64,000 nt of DNA from Pseudomonas taiwanensis DSM 21245. GTDB taxonomy: Bacteria > Pseudomonadota > Gammaproteobacteria > Pseudomonadales > Pseudomonadaceae. The notes below the pieces were generated by a model, which searched no databases, was not told the DNA's origin, and saw nothing but the letters and a program-made list of their open reading frames with translations. A program made the translations under genes and the position numbers. This document shows, in pieces, positions 53,001-62,215 of this stretch (the first letter of the stretch is position 1; every line of letters begins with the position of its first letter). Location of the stretch: positions 52,074 to 116,073 of the forward strand of contig NZ_KE384452.1 of the NCBI RefSeq assembly GCF_000425785.1, written 5' to 3'.

Positions 53001-53582
53001 TCAGTTCTTCCAGATCTGTGCTTCGGTCCAGCCAAGTTCGGCAAAATCCTCCGCCCGCAACCCGGCTTCCTCCTCGCAGAAGAACTCGTCCAGCTGGGGC
53101 GGTCTCACCGAGGTGTTGCTGAGCATCCCGTGCACTTGGCCACGGTGATGGATCTGGTGCTCGAACAAATGCGCCAGCAGGCGCAACCGAGGCTCGCGTT
53201 GCATGCGCTGAGGACGGGCAATGTTCACATACCGGGCCAACTGGTCATCACGCAATCCCTGGCAATAGCTGATCAACCGATGGTCTGCCTGGGCTTGCTC
53301 GGCATGCAGGTCAGCGCAGGTGGCGAACGGCTGTTCCGGCTCGAAAAAGCGCTCTGCATCCGGGGTAGGTGTTTCCCCGCGCTGCTCGCATTCGAGCATG
53401 TGCAAATAGAACCAGTCCACCGTCAACAGATGGTTGAGGGTGGACTTGATCGATGGGAAAAAACTGCAACGCGGGGCGACGAATTCGTCCTGGGTCAGTT
53501 GCAGGCAAGCCTTGTACAGGCGGTGATTGGCCCAGGCATTGTTGTAGGCCTGGGTCAGCAGATGATGCGACAGCGGCTCCAT
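53001..53582 (-). CDS. DinB family protein
   Basis: A 193-residue DinB/YfiT four-helix-bundle protein. Metal-binding histidines occur in STLNHLLTVDWFYLHML and LFEHQIHHRGQVHGML, with the usual N-terminal YNNAWANHRLYKAC. DinB proteins include thiol transferases and stress-linked proteins of unknown activity. It lies 12 nt after the ZapE-type ATPase on the same strand, so they form an operon. Confidence 0.85.
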   Translation of the reverse strand: MEPLSHHLLTQAYNNAWANHRLYKACLQLTQDEFVAPRCSFFPSIKSTLNHLLTVDWFYLHMLECEQRGETPTPDAERFFEPEQPFATCADLHAEQAQADHRLISYCQGLRDDQLARYVNIARPQRMQREPRLRLLAHLFEHQIHHRGQVHGMLSNTSVRPPQLDEFFCEEEAGLRAEDFAELGWTEAQIWKN

Positions 53583-53594
53583 GATTCGGCTCCT

Positions 53595-54701
53595 TCAGGC
53601 GAAGCGTTGCAGTTGCATCTCCCGTAGCCGGCTGAGGGTCCGTTGATACGGGAACGCCAGATACCCTTGAGTGTAGAGTGCTTCGAGCGGTACCTGCGCT
53701 TCCAGGTACAAAGCCACCTTGCGGTCATAGCACTCATCGACCAGGGCGATGAAGCGGCGCACCGCATCGTCCTTGGGCGACAGCATCGGCAATTGGCGAT
53801 CGCCAGCCTCGACCCGGGCCGCTGCATCTTCGGTACCGCGAGCGATACGCCCTGCCCGTTGCTCTCCACCCAGGGCCGGGATGCCCTCCACCAAAATGGC
53901 CGAAAAGCGATCGCACAATGCCATGAACTCCATGGCTGCCAGGGGCTGCTCGCACAAGTCGGCGAAGCGGCACCAAATGGCCTGCTCGCTACGGCGTACC
54001 ACGTGAATCTGGCGGCTGCCCAGCGTCAGCGGTTGATCCGTGCCTGGCTCGTGCGCACTGAGCTGTTCGAAAACCCGCGCAAGGGCAGTGCTGCCGCCCG
54101 CCTCGGCCACCCAGTAGCGTTGCCGCGCAGCCCCTGGGTGCAAGCGGTGATCCTGCTCGCCGGCCACCGAGAGCACCTTCATGTGCCGCTCGATGGCGGC
54201 TATCGCCGGCAGGAAGCGCTCGCGGTTGAAGCCGTCGCGGTACAGCTGGTCCGGCGGCTGGTTTGAGGTGGCCACGATGACCACACCCTCATCGAACAGC
54301 ACCTGGAACAAGCGCCCCAGGATGATCGCATCGCCTATGTCGCTGACGAACAGTTCATCGAAGCACAGCACGCGGATCTGCCCGGCCAGCTCACGTGCCA
54401 GTGCATGCAACGGGTCGGCAGTGCCGTTGAGCTGGAACAGCCGCTGGTGCACCCAGGCCATGAAGTGATGGAAGTGCTGCCGTCGGGCAGGCACTTGCAG
54501 GCAACGGTGGAACAGGTCCATGAGCCAGGTCTTGCCACGCCCGACTGGCCCCCAGAGGTAGATACCCTGGGCGTGTCTGCCTTGTCGCAGGCTGTCGAAG
54601 CACGCCTGCAGGGCGATGGCAGCCTGGGCCTGGGCAGCGTCGGGAACGTAACCTTGGTCGCTAAGGGCCTGTTGGTAGAGCGTTTGCGGATCTGGGTGCA
54701 T
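53595..54701 (-). CDS. zapE: ZapE/AFG1-type ATPase
   Basis: A 368-residue AFG1-like P-loop ATPase. Walker A is GPVGRGKTWLMDLFHR (about 51-66), Walker B is VLCFDELFVSDIGDA, followed by ATSNQPPDQLYRDG (sensor 1) and the family's C-terminal region. ZapE interacts with the divisome in E. coli; AFG1 proteins are also linked to membrane-protein turnover. A better known zapE in pseudomonads lies near petABC, so this could be a paralogue; the symbol is tentative. The gene opens a unit with dinB. Confidence 0.8.
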   Translation of the reverse strand: MHPDPQTLYQQALSDQGYVPDAAQAQAAIALQACFDSLRQGRHAQGIYLWGPVGRGKTWLMDLFHRCLQVPARRQHFHHFMAWVHQRLFQLNGTADPLHALARELAGQIRVLCFDELFVSDIGDAIILGRLFQVLFDEGVVIVATSNQPPDQLYRDGFNRERFLPAIAAIERHMKVLSVAGEQDHRLHPGAARQRYWVAEAGGSTALARVFEQLSAHEPGTDQPLTLGSRQIHVVRRSEQAIWCRFADLCEQPLAAMEFMALCDRFSAILVEGIPALGGEQRAGRIARGTEDAAARVEAGDRQLPMLSPKDDAVRRFIALVDECYDRKVALYLEAQVPLEALYTQGYLAFPYQRTLSRLREMQLQRFA

Positions 54702-54772
54702 GGTTCATCGCACTGGACGGTCAGCGAGCATTGTCCGCAACGGCCTCATCGCCGGCAAGCCGGCTCGTACAG

Positions 54773-55165
54773 CTAGAAGGTGACGCCGGCTATCAGGGCG
54801 ATGTTGCTGTAAGGCTTGCACTCCCCCGTGCGCACCACGGCCTTGGCCTGACGGCTGAGGCGTTTGAACTGTTCGTGGGGCATCAACTCACGCCGTTCCA
54901 GCGGCAAGCGTGCCACTTCCGCCAGCGCAGGTGGCGACACGTCCAGCATTTCTTCTGCTACCACATAACGCTCAACTTGCATCTCGCTCAGCACGGCACG
55001 TAGCACACTGGCGAAATCCGGAATGCCTGGCGTCACCGCCAGGTCGATCAGCTCGACGCCCGGCGGTACCGGCAACCCGGCATCGCCGATCACCAGGATG
55101 TCGCCATGCCCCAGGCCTGCAATGGTGCGTGACAAGGCGATGTTGAGCAGTGCGGTCTTCTTCAT
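54773..55165 (-). CDS. rbsD: D-ribose pyranase
   Basis: A 130-residue RbsD that converts beta-D-ribopyranose into beta-D-ribofuranose. GLGHGDILVIGDAGLPVP has the catalytic His and substrate-binding residues and GECKPYSNIALIAGV near the C-terminus is the family signature. ATG 55165 overlaps the rbsK stop by 4 nt. It is the last gene of rbsBACRKD. Confidence 0.95.
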   Translation of the reverse strand: MKKTALLNIALSRTIAGLGHGDILVIGDAGLPVPPGVELIDLAVTPGIPDFASVLRAVLSEMQVERYVVAEEMLDVSPPALAEVARLPLERRELMPHEQFKRLSRQAKAVVRTGECKPYSNIALIAGVTF

Positions 55166-56067
55166 GGCAGCTCCTTGAGGTACGGGATGGACGGCTGCGC
55201 ACCCGCGCGGGTAACGGACAGCGCTGCGGCGCGTTGGCCGAAAGCGATGGCGGCATCCTCCGTCAGGCCACGCACCAGCGCGGCGGCGAACCCGCCAATG
55301 AAGGTATCGCCGGCGGCGGTGGTATCCAACGCCTTGACCTTGGGCGCGGGGAAGTGCCGGCTGCCTTGCGCGCAAACCAGCAGGGCCCCGTGCGCGCCCA
55401 GCGTGATGATCACCTTGCGCACCCCCAGTTGCACCAGGCGCTCACCCGCACGCCGGGCGCTGTCGAGGTCGCTGACTGGCACGCCGGTCAGCGCTTGGGC
55501 CTCGCTTTCGTTCGGGGCGAGGTAATCGATGTGGGCCAGCCATTGTGTCGGCAAAGGGCCGGTGGCCGGCGCGGGGTTGAGAATCACGGTCTTGCCAAGC
55601 TCACGCCCCCGGGCCAGGGTCCAGGCCACGGTGTCGGCCGGCACCTCGAGCTGGCAGATGATCACTTCGGCCGCCTGCAACAACCCATCGAACTGCTGCA
55701 CGGCCTGTGGCGTCAGCAGGCCGTTGCCACCGGGAATGATGACGATGCAGTTCTGGCTGGCGGCATCCACGGTAATCAGCGCCACGCCGCTGGAAACGCC
55801 CTCGCATACCTTGACTGCCTGGCAGTCGATACCTTCGACCTCCAGCGCTTGGCGCAGCTGCTGGCCATAGGCGTCATCGCCAACGTTGCCGACCATCGCC
55901 ACAGTGCCGCCCAGTCGGGCGACGGCCACCGCCTGATTGGCACCTTTGCCCCCAGGCACGGTGAAAAAGGTTTCGCCGGCCAGCGTTTCGCCCGGACGCG
56001 GCAGGCGTTCGGCGCGGGCCACCAGGTCCATGTTGAGGCTACCGACCACCACTACCTTGGCCTTCAT
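55162..56067 (-). CDS. rbsK: Ribokinase
   Basis: A 301-residue PfkB-family kinase that phosphorylates ribose to ribose-5-phosphate with ATP. The N-terminal GSLNMDLVARAERLPRPGE, GGKGANQAVAVARLGG and the C-terminal catalytic LDTTAAGDTFIGGFAAAL (Asp base) are intact. It overlaps rbsD and lies 9 nt after rbsR. Confidence 0.96.
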   Translation of the reverse strand: MKAKVVVVGSLNMDLVARAERLPRPGETLAGETFFTVPGGKGANQAVAVARLGGTVAMVGNVGDDAYGQQLRQALEVEGIDCQAVKVCEGVSSGVALITVDAASQNCIVIIPGGNGLLTPQAVQQFDGLLQAAEVIICQLEVPADTVAWTLARGRELGKTVILNPAPATGPLPTQWLAHIDYLAPNESEAQALTGVPVSDLDSARRAGERLVQLGVRKVIITLGAHGALLVCAQGSRHFPAPKVKALDTTAAGDTFIGGFAAALVRGLTEDAAIAFGQRAAALSVTRAGAQPSIPYLKELP

Positions 56068-56076
56068 GGCTGCTCC

Positions 56077-57099
56077 TTAGCGGTAATCATTGAACAGGTC
56101 CGGGCGTGGCCCGGTGGACTCGCGGGCAACGATACGCGGTGCAACGATACGCTGCTCCGAAGCCCCCAGGCGCGGTGTGGCGATGCGCGACAGCAGCAGC
56201 GCCGCAGCGCTTTCGCCCAGCTCGCGGATCGACTGGCCCACGGTGGTCAGCGGTGGGTACACATAACGGCTCAGTTCGATATCGTCGAAACCGATCACCG
56301 ACAACTCGCCTGGCACGTTGATGTTGCGTTCGGCGGCGGCACGCAGCACGCCGAAGCCAATCATGTCATTGCCGGCGAAGATCGCCGTGGGTCGGTTGCC
56401 ATCGAGCAGCGTCGCCGCCGCCGCATGGCCACCGGGGCTGGTGAAGTCGCAGTGCAGGACACGGCCGGGCTCCACCGGCGCCTGCGCCTGGGCCATGGCC
56501 CGGCGAAAACCGGCCAGGCGCAGTTGGCTGACACCGGTCTGCGCGGGGCCGCCGATGTAGGCAATATCACGATGGCCCAGTTCGAGCAGGTGCACGGTCG
56601 CCAGGTAGGCACCCTGTTCATGATCGATGCGCACCAGGTCGGCATCGACCCCCTCCAGTTCGCGGTCGACGATGACCATTGGCGTCCGCACACCGGCAAG
56701 GCTCTGCAGCAGGTCGCTGTCCTCGCCCACCGACGCCACCACCAGGCCATCGATGCGCTTTTCCAGCAGCACGCGCAGATAGCTGCGCTGCTTCTGTGGG
56801 TTGTCATCCGAGTTGCACAGGATCACGCAGTAACCATTGCGCTCGCAGGCATCCTCGATACCCCGCGCCAGCTCGGCGAAGTACGGGTTGACACTGTTGG
56901 GCACCAGCAGGCCGATGGTCGCCGTACTACGTGCCTTGAGCGAGCGGGCCACCGCACTGGGTACATAGTCGAGCTCGGCGATGGCCGCCTCGACCTTCAG
57001 CCGCACCTGTTCACTGACCGGGCGGGTCTTGTTCAGTACATGAGACACCGTGGTATAGGAAATACCCGCGAGTGCCGCGACGTCTTTGATGGTTGCCAT
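56077..57099 (-). CDS. rbsR: Ribose operon repressor, LacI family
   Basis: A 340-residue LacI-type repressor. The helix-turn-helix is at residues 3-23 (IKDVAALAGISYTTVSHVLN), hinge region LDYVPSAVARSLK next, then a periplasmic-binding-like core (TIGLLVPNSVNPYFAELARG; GFDDIELS). It should sense ribose and bind CGCAAACGTTTGCG upstream of rbsB (60664-60677). The gene lies within the operon, so it is likely autoregulated. Confidence 0.93.
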   Translation of the reverse strand: MATIKDVAALAGISYTTVSHVLNKTRPVSEQVRLKVEAAIAELDYVPSAVARSLKARSTATIGLLVPNSVNPYFAELARGIEDACERNGYCVILCNSDDNPQKQRSYLRVLLEKRIDGLVVASVGEDSDLLQSLAGVRTPMVIVDRELEGVDADLVRIDHEQGAYLATVHLLELGHRDIAYIGGPAQTGVSQLRLAGFRRAMAQAQAPVEPGRVLHCDFTSPGGHAAAATLLDGNRPTAIFAGNDMIGFGVLRAAAERNINVPGELSVIGFDDIELSRYVYPPLTTVGQSIRELGESAAALLLSRIATPRLGASEQRIVAPRIVARESTGPRPDLFNDYR

Positions 57100-57103
57100 A
57101 AAT

Positions 57104-58099
57104 TCAGTTCCGCCGAGTTGCGCGCCGGCTGCGGTAGGTGTCGAGCACCACGGCGATGACGATGACCGCCCCGGTGATGATTCGTTTGGTGGGCTCTGAG
57201 GCGCCGATCTGCGCCAGCCCCGCGGCCAGTACCGAGATGATCAGCACGCCGAAGAAGGTGCTGATGACCGAACCACGCCCGCCCATCAGGCTGGTGCCAC
57301 CGATGACCACAGCGGCAATCACCTGCAATTCAAGGCCCGAGCCGGCGTTGGGGTCTGCCGCCTCGAGGCGCGAGATCTGGAATAGCGCGGCCAGACCAGC
57401 CAAGAGCCCCATCAAGGCGAACACCACGACTTTGTAAGGGCGTGGGTCGATGCCGGCCAGGCGAACAGCCTCTTCATTGGTGCCGATGCCGATCAGGTAG
57501 CGCCCGAACACCGTGCGGGTCAGCACAAGCTGGGCCGCCAGAATCACCAGCAAGGCCAGGATGAACGCCGGCGAAATGCCAAAGGCAATCGGGTTGGAGA
57601 ACCAGGCGTAGGCATCGCCGATGTAGGCGGTGCGCGAGTCGGTGAACTGGTAGGCCAACCCACGGGCCATCTCCAGCACGCCAAGGGAAACGATGAACGA
57701 GGGGATCCGCCAGGCCACGGTAACGGCCCCGGTGATGCTGCCCGCCAGCGCGGCCACGGCCATGCCGAGCAAGGCGGCGGGCAGCACCGACCACCCCCAG
57801 CCGAGGATCGCCACGCTGACCGTCGACGCCGCCAGCGCCAGCACCGAGCCCACAGACAGGTCGATGCCGCCGATGATCAGCACGAAGGTCATGCCCACCG
57901 CCAGCACCATCAGGTCGGGAATCTGGTTGGCCAGGGTGCTGAAGGTGGCATAGGACCAGAAATGGCTGCTCAGCAACGAGAACAGCACGATCATCGCCAG
58001 CAAGGCGCCGGCCAGGCCCAGGTAACTGCCCAGGCCGAAGTAGCTGCCGCCGCGGCGCACTGGTGTGCTGCCCGGGGTATCGAGGGGGGTGGTTTTCAT
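57104..58099 (-). CDS. rbsC: Ribose ABC transporter permease
   Basis: A 331-residue inner-membrane permease of the carbohydrate uptake transporter 2 family, with around ten hydrophobic segments. LVIIGGIDLSVGS-like text is seen as FVLIIGGIDLSVGSVLALAA, and GGTSLMGGRGSVISTFFGVL is the usual C-terminal signature. The start overlaps rbsA by 4 nt; the stop is 4 nt before rbsR. Confidence 0.95.
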   Translation of the reverse strand: MKTTPLDTPGSTPVRRGGSYFGLGSYLGLAGALLAMIVLFSLLSSHFWSYATFSTLANQIPDLMVLAVGMTFVLIIGGIDLSVGSVLALAASTVSVAILGWGWSVLPAALLGMAVAALAGSITGAVTVAWRIPSFIVSLGVLEMARGLAYQFTDSRTAYIGDAYAWFSNPIAFGISPAFILALLVILAAQLVLTRTVFGRYLIGIGTNEEAVRLAGIDPRPYKVVVFALMGLLAGLAALFQISRLEAADPNAGSGLELQVIAAVVIGGTSLMGGRGSVISTFFGVLIISVLAAGLAQIGASEPTKRIITGAVIVIAVVLDTYRSRRATRRN

Positions 58100-59655
58100 G
58101 CATCAGTCCTGGGAGCTGCGTCGTGCAGCAGTGCGTCACGTTTCTGATAGCCAGCGAAGGCAGCGGCAAGAAGCTGGTCCTGGCGCCAATGTTCGCGTTC
58201 GAAGGTGTCGATCAGTCGCCCAGCGGAAAGGACCGCGATACGGTCGCAGATCAGCATCAACTCGCGCAGGTCGCTGGACACCACCACCAAGGCCTTGCCT
58301 TGACGCGCAAGGTCGGCCAGCAGGCCATAGATGTCGAACTTGGCGCCGACATCGATCCCCCGAGTCGGCTCGTCGAACAGCAGCACCTGGCAGTCACGTT
58401 CCAACCAACGGCCGATCACCACTTTCTGCTGGTTGCCCCCGGAAAGTTCACCGACCGCCTGGTCCTGGCCCGCACTGCGGATGCGCATGGCATTGATCTG
58501 CCGCTCGGCCAGAGCTTTTTCGGCGTCGCCGTCGAGTAAGCCGGCCTGGGAAACCGCGCTGTAGTTGCCCAAGGCGATGTTGGCAGCGATCGACTGCGAC
58601 AACAGCAGGCCTTCGCCCTTGCGATCCTCGGTGATCAACGCGATGCCCGCTTGCACGGCAGCCTTGGGCGAGTCGATGGTCACGGCCTTGAGCGGCTGGC
58701 CGATCTCGATGCTGCCACTGTCGGCGACATCGGCGCCGAAGATCAGGCGCAGCAACTCGGTGCGGCCTGCGCCAATCAACCCGGAAATACCGAAGATCTC
58801 CCCTGCCCTGACCTGGAACGACACATCGCGCACCTTGTCACCCCGAGACAAACCGTCGACCTTGAGCAAGGGCGCACCCAGCGTGCGACCACCAAGGTCG
58901 ATGTGTTCGCCCAATTCCCGGCCTACCATCAGGTTGACCAGCTCGGCACTGCTGTAGCGTTGGATGGGCTCATCGCACACCAGCTTGCCATCGCGCAGCA
59001 CGACGATGCGCTGGGCCACGCGCTGCAGCTCTTCTAGGCGGTGGGAGATATAGACGATCGCCACGCCGCGCTGGCGCAAGCGTTCGATCTGCACGAACAG
59101 CAATTCGACCTCGCGGGCGGTGAGCATGGCGGTAGGTTCATCGAAGATCAGCACGCGGCAGTCGCCGATCAGGTTGCGGGCGATTTCGACCATCTGCTGG
59201 TGGCCGATGCCCAGTTGCCCGACCGGGGTGTCCGGGTCGATGGCGTCCAGCCCCACCTGGGCCATGGCCGCAGTGGCCAGCTGGCGCAGGCGCTTCTGGC
59301 TGATCCAGCCGAACCGGCTGGGCAGGTTGTCGAGGAAAAGATTCTCGGCCACGGTCAGGGTCGGCAGCAGGTTGAGTTCCTGCATGACCATGCGCACGCC
59401 CAGGCGCTCGGCCTCATTGCGGCTGCCAGGCGCATAGGCCTGGCCGCGATAGGTCATCTGCCCGGTGGTGGGTACCTCCAGGCCACTGATGAGCTTGGAC
59501 AAGGTGCTCTTGCCAGCGCCGTTTTCACCGGTAAGGGCCAGCACCTCACCACCACGCAGGCTCAGGCTGACGTCGCCGAGCACTGGCTGGGCGTAGGTCT
59601 TGCCCAGCCCCGTTGCAACGAGCACCACTTCATTGGCCGATGCCGACATGGCCAC
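58096..59655 (-). CDS. rbsA: Ribose ABC transporter ATP-binding protein
   Basis: A 519-residue protein with two ABC domains. In the first, Walker A is GENGAGKSTLSKLISG and the signature LGIGHQQMVEIARNL; in the second, the P-loop is degenerate (GLIGAGRTELLRLIFG) while LSGGNQQKVVIGRWL is a good signature, as is usual in RbsA. MAMSASANEVV start at 59655; ATG two codons later is also possible. It powers ribose uptake with RbsB and RbsC. Confidence 0.95.
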   Translation of the reverse strand: MAMSASANEVVLVATGLGKTYAQPVLGDVSLSLRGGEVLALTGENGAGKSTLSKLISGLEVPTTGQMTYRGQAYAPGSRNEAERLGVRMVMQELNLLPTLTVAENLFLDNLPSRFGWISQKRLRQLATAAMAQVGLDAIDPDTPVGQLGIGHQQMVEIARNLIGDCRVLIFDEPTAMLTAREVELLFVQIERLRQRGVAIVYISHRLEELQRVAQRIVVLRDGKLVCDEPIQRYSSAELVNLMVGRELGEHIDLGGRTLGAPLLKVDGLSRGDKVRDVSFQVRAGEIFGISGLIGAGRTELLRLIFGADVADSGSIEIGQPLKAVTIDSPKAAVQAGIALITEDRKGEGLLLSQSIAANIALGNYSAVSQAGLLDGDAEKALAERQINAMRIRSAGQDQAVGELSGGNQQKVVIGRWLERDCQVLLFDEPTRGIDVGAKFDIYGLLADLARQGKALVVVSSDLRELMLICDRIAVLSAGRLIDTFEREHWRQDQLLAAAFAGYQKRDALLHDAAPRTDA

Positions 59656-59670
59656 GTCTCCTGCTGGGGG

Positions 59671-60627
59671 TCAAGGCTGGGTGATGAGTTGGACCGGGGT
59701 CTGGATGACATTGTCAGCATCCACATCCGGTTTCTCGCCCTTGAGCATTTTCAACGCTGCCTGGATGCCATACACCGCTTGCTGGCTGGCGGCCTGGTCG
59801 AGGGTGGCGAGAACCCGGCCATCCTTGAGCATCGGCTTGATTGCATTGATGTTGTCATAGCCGACCACCTGCACCTGACCGGTCTTGCCGGCGGCTCGCA
59901 CAGCCGACACAGCGCCCAGGGCCATGCTGTCGTTGCCCGCAAGCAGCGCCTTGATATCGGGGTATTCGTTGAGCATCGAAGCGGCAACCGCGTTGCCTTT
60001 GTCGATCTCCCAGTTGCCGGACTGCACCGAGACGATCTTCACCTGCGCCGCTTCCATGGCGTCCTTGAAACCGGCGGTACGTTGCTGGGCATTGGTGGTG
60101 GTAGGCACGCCTTCGATGATACCGACCTGGTCGCCAGCCTTGAGTTTTTCCTTGGCCAGGTAGTCGCCGACCAGGCGAGCGCCCTTGCGGTTATCAGGGC
60201 CTACGAAGGGAACGCTGATGCCCTTGCTCTTGAGTACGTCCGGGTCCAGGCGGTTGTCGATGTTCACCACGGTGATGCCAGCATCCATGGCCTTCTTCAA
60301 CACCGGTACCAATGCCTTGGAATCGGCCGGAGCGATGACCAAGGCCTTGGCGCCAGTGGCGATCATCTGCTCGACGATTCGGATCTGGTTGCCGGTATCG
60401 GTTTCATCCTTGATGCCGTTGGCCACCAGTTCGAACTCGCCCGGGTGGTCTTTCTGGTACGCCTTGGCGCCGTCCTCCATGGTGCGGAAGAACTCGTTGG
60501 CCAGGGACTTCATCACCAACGCAACCTTGGGCGCATCTTCGGCGTGGGCGGCAGACAGCGGCAGAGCGAGGGAAAGCGTGGAGGCGACAGCGAGGGCCAG
60601 CAGACGGCCAGTGAACGGCAGCTTCAT
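59671..60627 (-). CDS. rbsB: Ribose-binding periplasmic protein
   Basis: A 318-residue substrate-binding protein with signal peptide MKLPFTGRLLALAVASTLSL, cleaved near AAHAED. SLANEFFRTMEDGAKAY, VNIDNRLDPDVLKSKG and VAGNDSMALGA-type text (LLAGNDSMALGAVSAV) are ribose/galactose-binding family features. First gene of the operon; promoter and operator lie just upstream. Confidence 0.95.
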   Translation of the reverse strand: MKLPFTGRLLALAVASTLSLALPLSAAHAEDAPKVALVMKSLANEFFRTMEDGAKAYQKDHPGEFELVANGIKDETDTGNQIRIVEQMIATGAKALVIAPADSKALVPVLKKAMDAGITVVNIDNRLDPDVLKSKGISVPFVGPDNRKGARLVGDYLAKEKLKAGDQVGIIEGVPTTTNAQQRTAGFKDAMEAAQVKIVSVQSGNWEIDKGNAVAASMLNEYPDIKALLAGNDSMALGAVSAVRAAGKTGQVQVVGYDNINAIKPMLKDGRVLATLDQAASQQAVYGIQAALKMLKGEKPDVDADNVIQTPVQLITQP

Positions 60628-60663
60628 GGGGAATGACTCCGAATCTTGTGATTTTTATCGGGT

Positions 60664-60677
60664 CGCAAACGTTTGCG
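60664..60677. promoter_or_regulatory. RbsR operator
   Basis: CGCAAACGTTTGCG is a perfect 14-bp palindrome with central CG, the classic LacI-family site. It lies between the rbs -10 and rbsB, where a bound repressor blocks transcription. Confidence 0.85.
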
Positions 60678-60684
60678 GTTCCTA

Positions 60685-60713
60685 ACTATGGAAACAAGAC
60701 CTGCGTTTGTCAA
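60685..60713 (-). promoter_or_regulatory. rbs operon sigma-70 promoter
   Basis: On the minus strand: TTGACA (60713-60708), 17-nt spacer, CATAGT (60690-60685). The operator starts 8 nt downstream of the -10. Confidence 0.75.
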
Positions 60714-60945
60714 ATCCGTTTCGATGCCGGGGTCAAGGCGTGTGCGCGACGGATTATCCGGAATTTTTCCGATAAACCGAACACCTTTTGCTGATTTTGT
60801 TCGGAATCCCGAATGAGCGCAGCTACCCAAGCGCCCACACCCCCCGCAGGCGCTGGCTTGCCGGCGATGGGGCAGCTGGTACGAAAACTGCCTCACGTGC
60901 AAGGCGACACAGCAAAAATCTCATTAGGAAGAGAGCACAATAATC

Positions 60946-62034
60946 ATGAATGCTGCATTGAAGACCTTCGCCCCCACTGCGCTCGCGCTGCTGCTGGCGC
61001 TGCCCGCCACCGTCTCGGCGAAGGAAGCCGAAACTCAACAGAAACTCGCCAACGTAGTGATCCTCGCCACGGGCGGCACCATTGCCGGCGCCGGCGCCAG
61101 TGCTGCCAACAGCGCTACCTACCAGGCCGCCAAGCTGGGCGTGGACAAACTCATCGCCGGCGTGCCGGAACTGGCCGGACTGGCCAACGTTCGCGGTGAA
61201 CAAGTGATGCAGATCGCCTCGGAAAGCATCAGCAACGATGACTTGCTGAAGCTGGGCAAACGCGTCGCCGAACTGGCAGACAGCAAAGATGTCGACGGCA
61301 TCGTCATCACCCACGGCACCGACACCCTGGAAGAGACCGCGTACTTCCTCAACCTGGTGGAGAAGACCGACAAGCCGATCGTGGTGGTGGGCTCTATGCG
61401 CCCAGGCACCGCCATGTCCGCCGATGGCATGCTCAACCTGTACAACGCTGTGGCCGTGGCCAGCGACAAGCAGTCGCGCGGCAAAGGCGTGCTGGTAACC
61501 CTGAATGACGAGATTCAATCCGGCCGAGACGTGAGCAAAGCGGTGAACATCAAGACCGAGGCCTTCAAGAGCGCCTGGGGCCCCATGGGCATGGTGGTGG
61601 AAGGCAAGTCCTACTGGTTCCGTTTGCCAGCCAAGCGCCACACCGTCAACTCGGAATTCGACATCAAGCAGATCAGCAGCCTGCCCCAGGTGGACATCGC
61701 CTACGGCTATGGCAACGTAACCGACACGGCCTACAAGGCACTGGCACAAAACGGCGCCAAGGCATTGATCCATGCCGGCACTGGCAATGGCTCGGTATCG
61801 TCGCGAGTGGTACCGGCCCTGCAGCAACTGCGCAAGGACGGCGTACAGATCATTCGCTCTTCCCACGTGAACCAGGGCGGCTTCGTACTGCGCAATGCCG
61901 AGCAGCCGGATGACAAGAACGACTGGGTCGTGGCGCATGACCTGAACCCACAGAAGGCGCGGATCCTGGCGATGGTGGCGATGACCAAGACCCAGGACAG
62001 CAAGGAACTGCAGCGCATCTTCTGGGAGTATTGA
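60946..62034 (+). CDS. ansB: Periplasmic glutaminase/asparaginase (type II)
   Basis: A 362-residue secreted amidohydrolase (signal MNAALKTFAPTALALLLALP, cleaved near VSAKEA). The catalytic threonines are in VILATGGTIAGAG and ITHGTDTLEETAYFL, the latter with the Thr-Asp pair. It hydrolyses Asn and Gln to the acids and ammonia in the periplasm, supporting growth on amides. Family length fits pseudomonads (~360). The gene diverges from rbs across ~318 nt; a REP-type stem-loop follows the stop. Confidence 0.95.
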   Translation: MNAALKTFAPTALALLLALPATVSAKEAETQQKLANVVILATGGTIAGAGASAANSATYQAAKLGVDKLIAGVPELAGLANVRGEQVMQIASESISNDDLLKLGKRVAELADSKDVDGIVITHGTDTLEETAYFLNLVEKTDKPIVVVGSMRPGTAMSADGMLNLYNAVAVASDKQSRGKGVLVTLNDEIQSGRDVSKAVNIKTEAFKSAWGPMGMVVEGKSYWFRLPAKRHTVNSEFDIKQISSLPQVDIAYGYGNVTDTAYKALAQNGAKALIHAGTGNGSVSSRVVPALQQLRKDGVQIIRSSHVNQGGFVLRNAEQPDDKNDWVVAHDLNPQKARILAMVAMTKTQDSKELQRIFWEY

Positions 62035-62044
62035 TCACATGATC

Positions 62045-62085
62045 CCCGCGGGAGCGGCCTACCGGCGCAACGCCGCTCCCGCGGG
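62045..62085. repeat. Perfect 14-bp palindromic (REP-type) stem-loop
   Basis: CCCGCGGGAGCGGC (62045-62058) and GCCGCTCCCGCGGG (62072-62085) form a perfect stem around a 13-nt loop, 11 nt after ansB. The GGGAGCGGC motif is like Pseudomonas REP sequences. It may stabilise or end the ansB mRNA. Confidence 0.7.
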
Positions 62086-62153
62086 AATCGCGCCAGCCCG
62101 CTGCAAGTCAGCCGCAAACCCTTTGGAAGGCGGCTTGGCGGCGATGAAGCCAG

Positions 62154-62182
62154 TTGCGAAAATTCTTGTGGTGAAATACTGT
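62154..62182 (+). promoter_or_regulatory. Promoter of the DUF1654 gene
   Basis: TTGCGA (62154-62159), 17-nt spacer, TACTGT (62177-62182). The -10 overlaps a LexA box. Confidence 0.6.
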
Positions 62183-62194
62183 ACGTGCATACAG
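62179..62194. promoter_or_regulatory. LexA (SOS) box
   Basis: CTGTACGTGCATACAG matches the CTG-N10-CAG SOS consensus with near-palindromic flanks (CTGTA/TACAG). It overlaps the -10 and lies 21 nt before the start of the DUF1654 gene. Confidence 0.8.
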
Positions 62195-62215
62195 CAACAA
62201 CAAGGAAAGCGCTCC

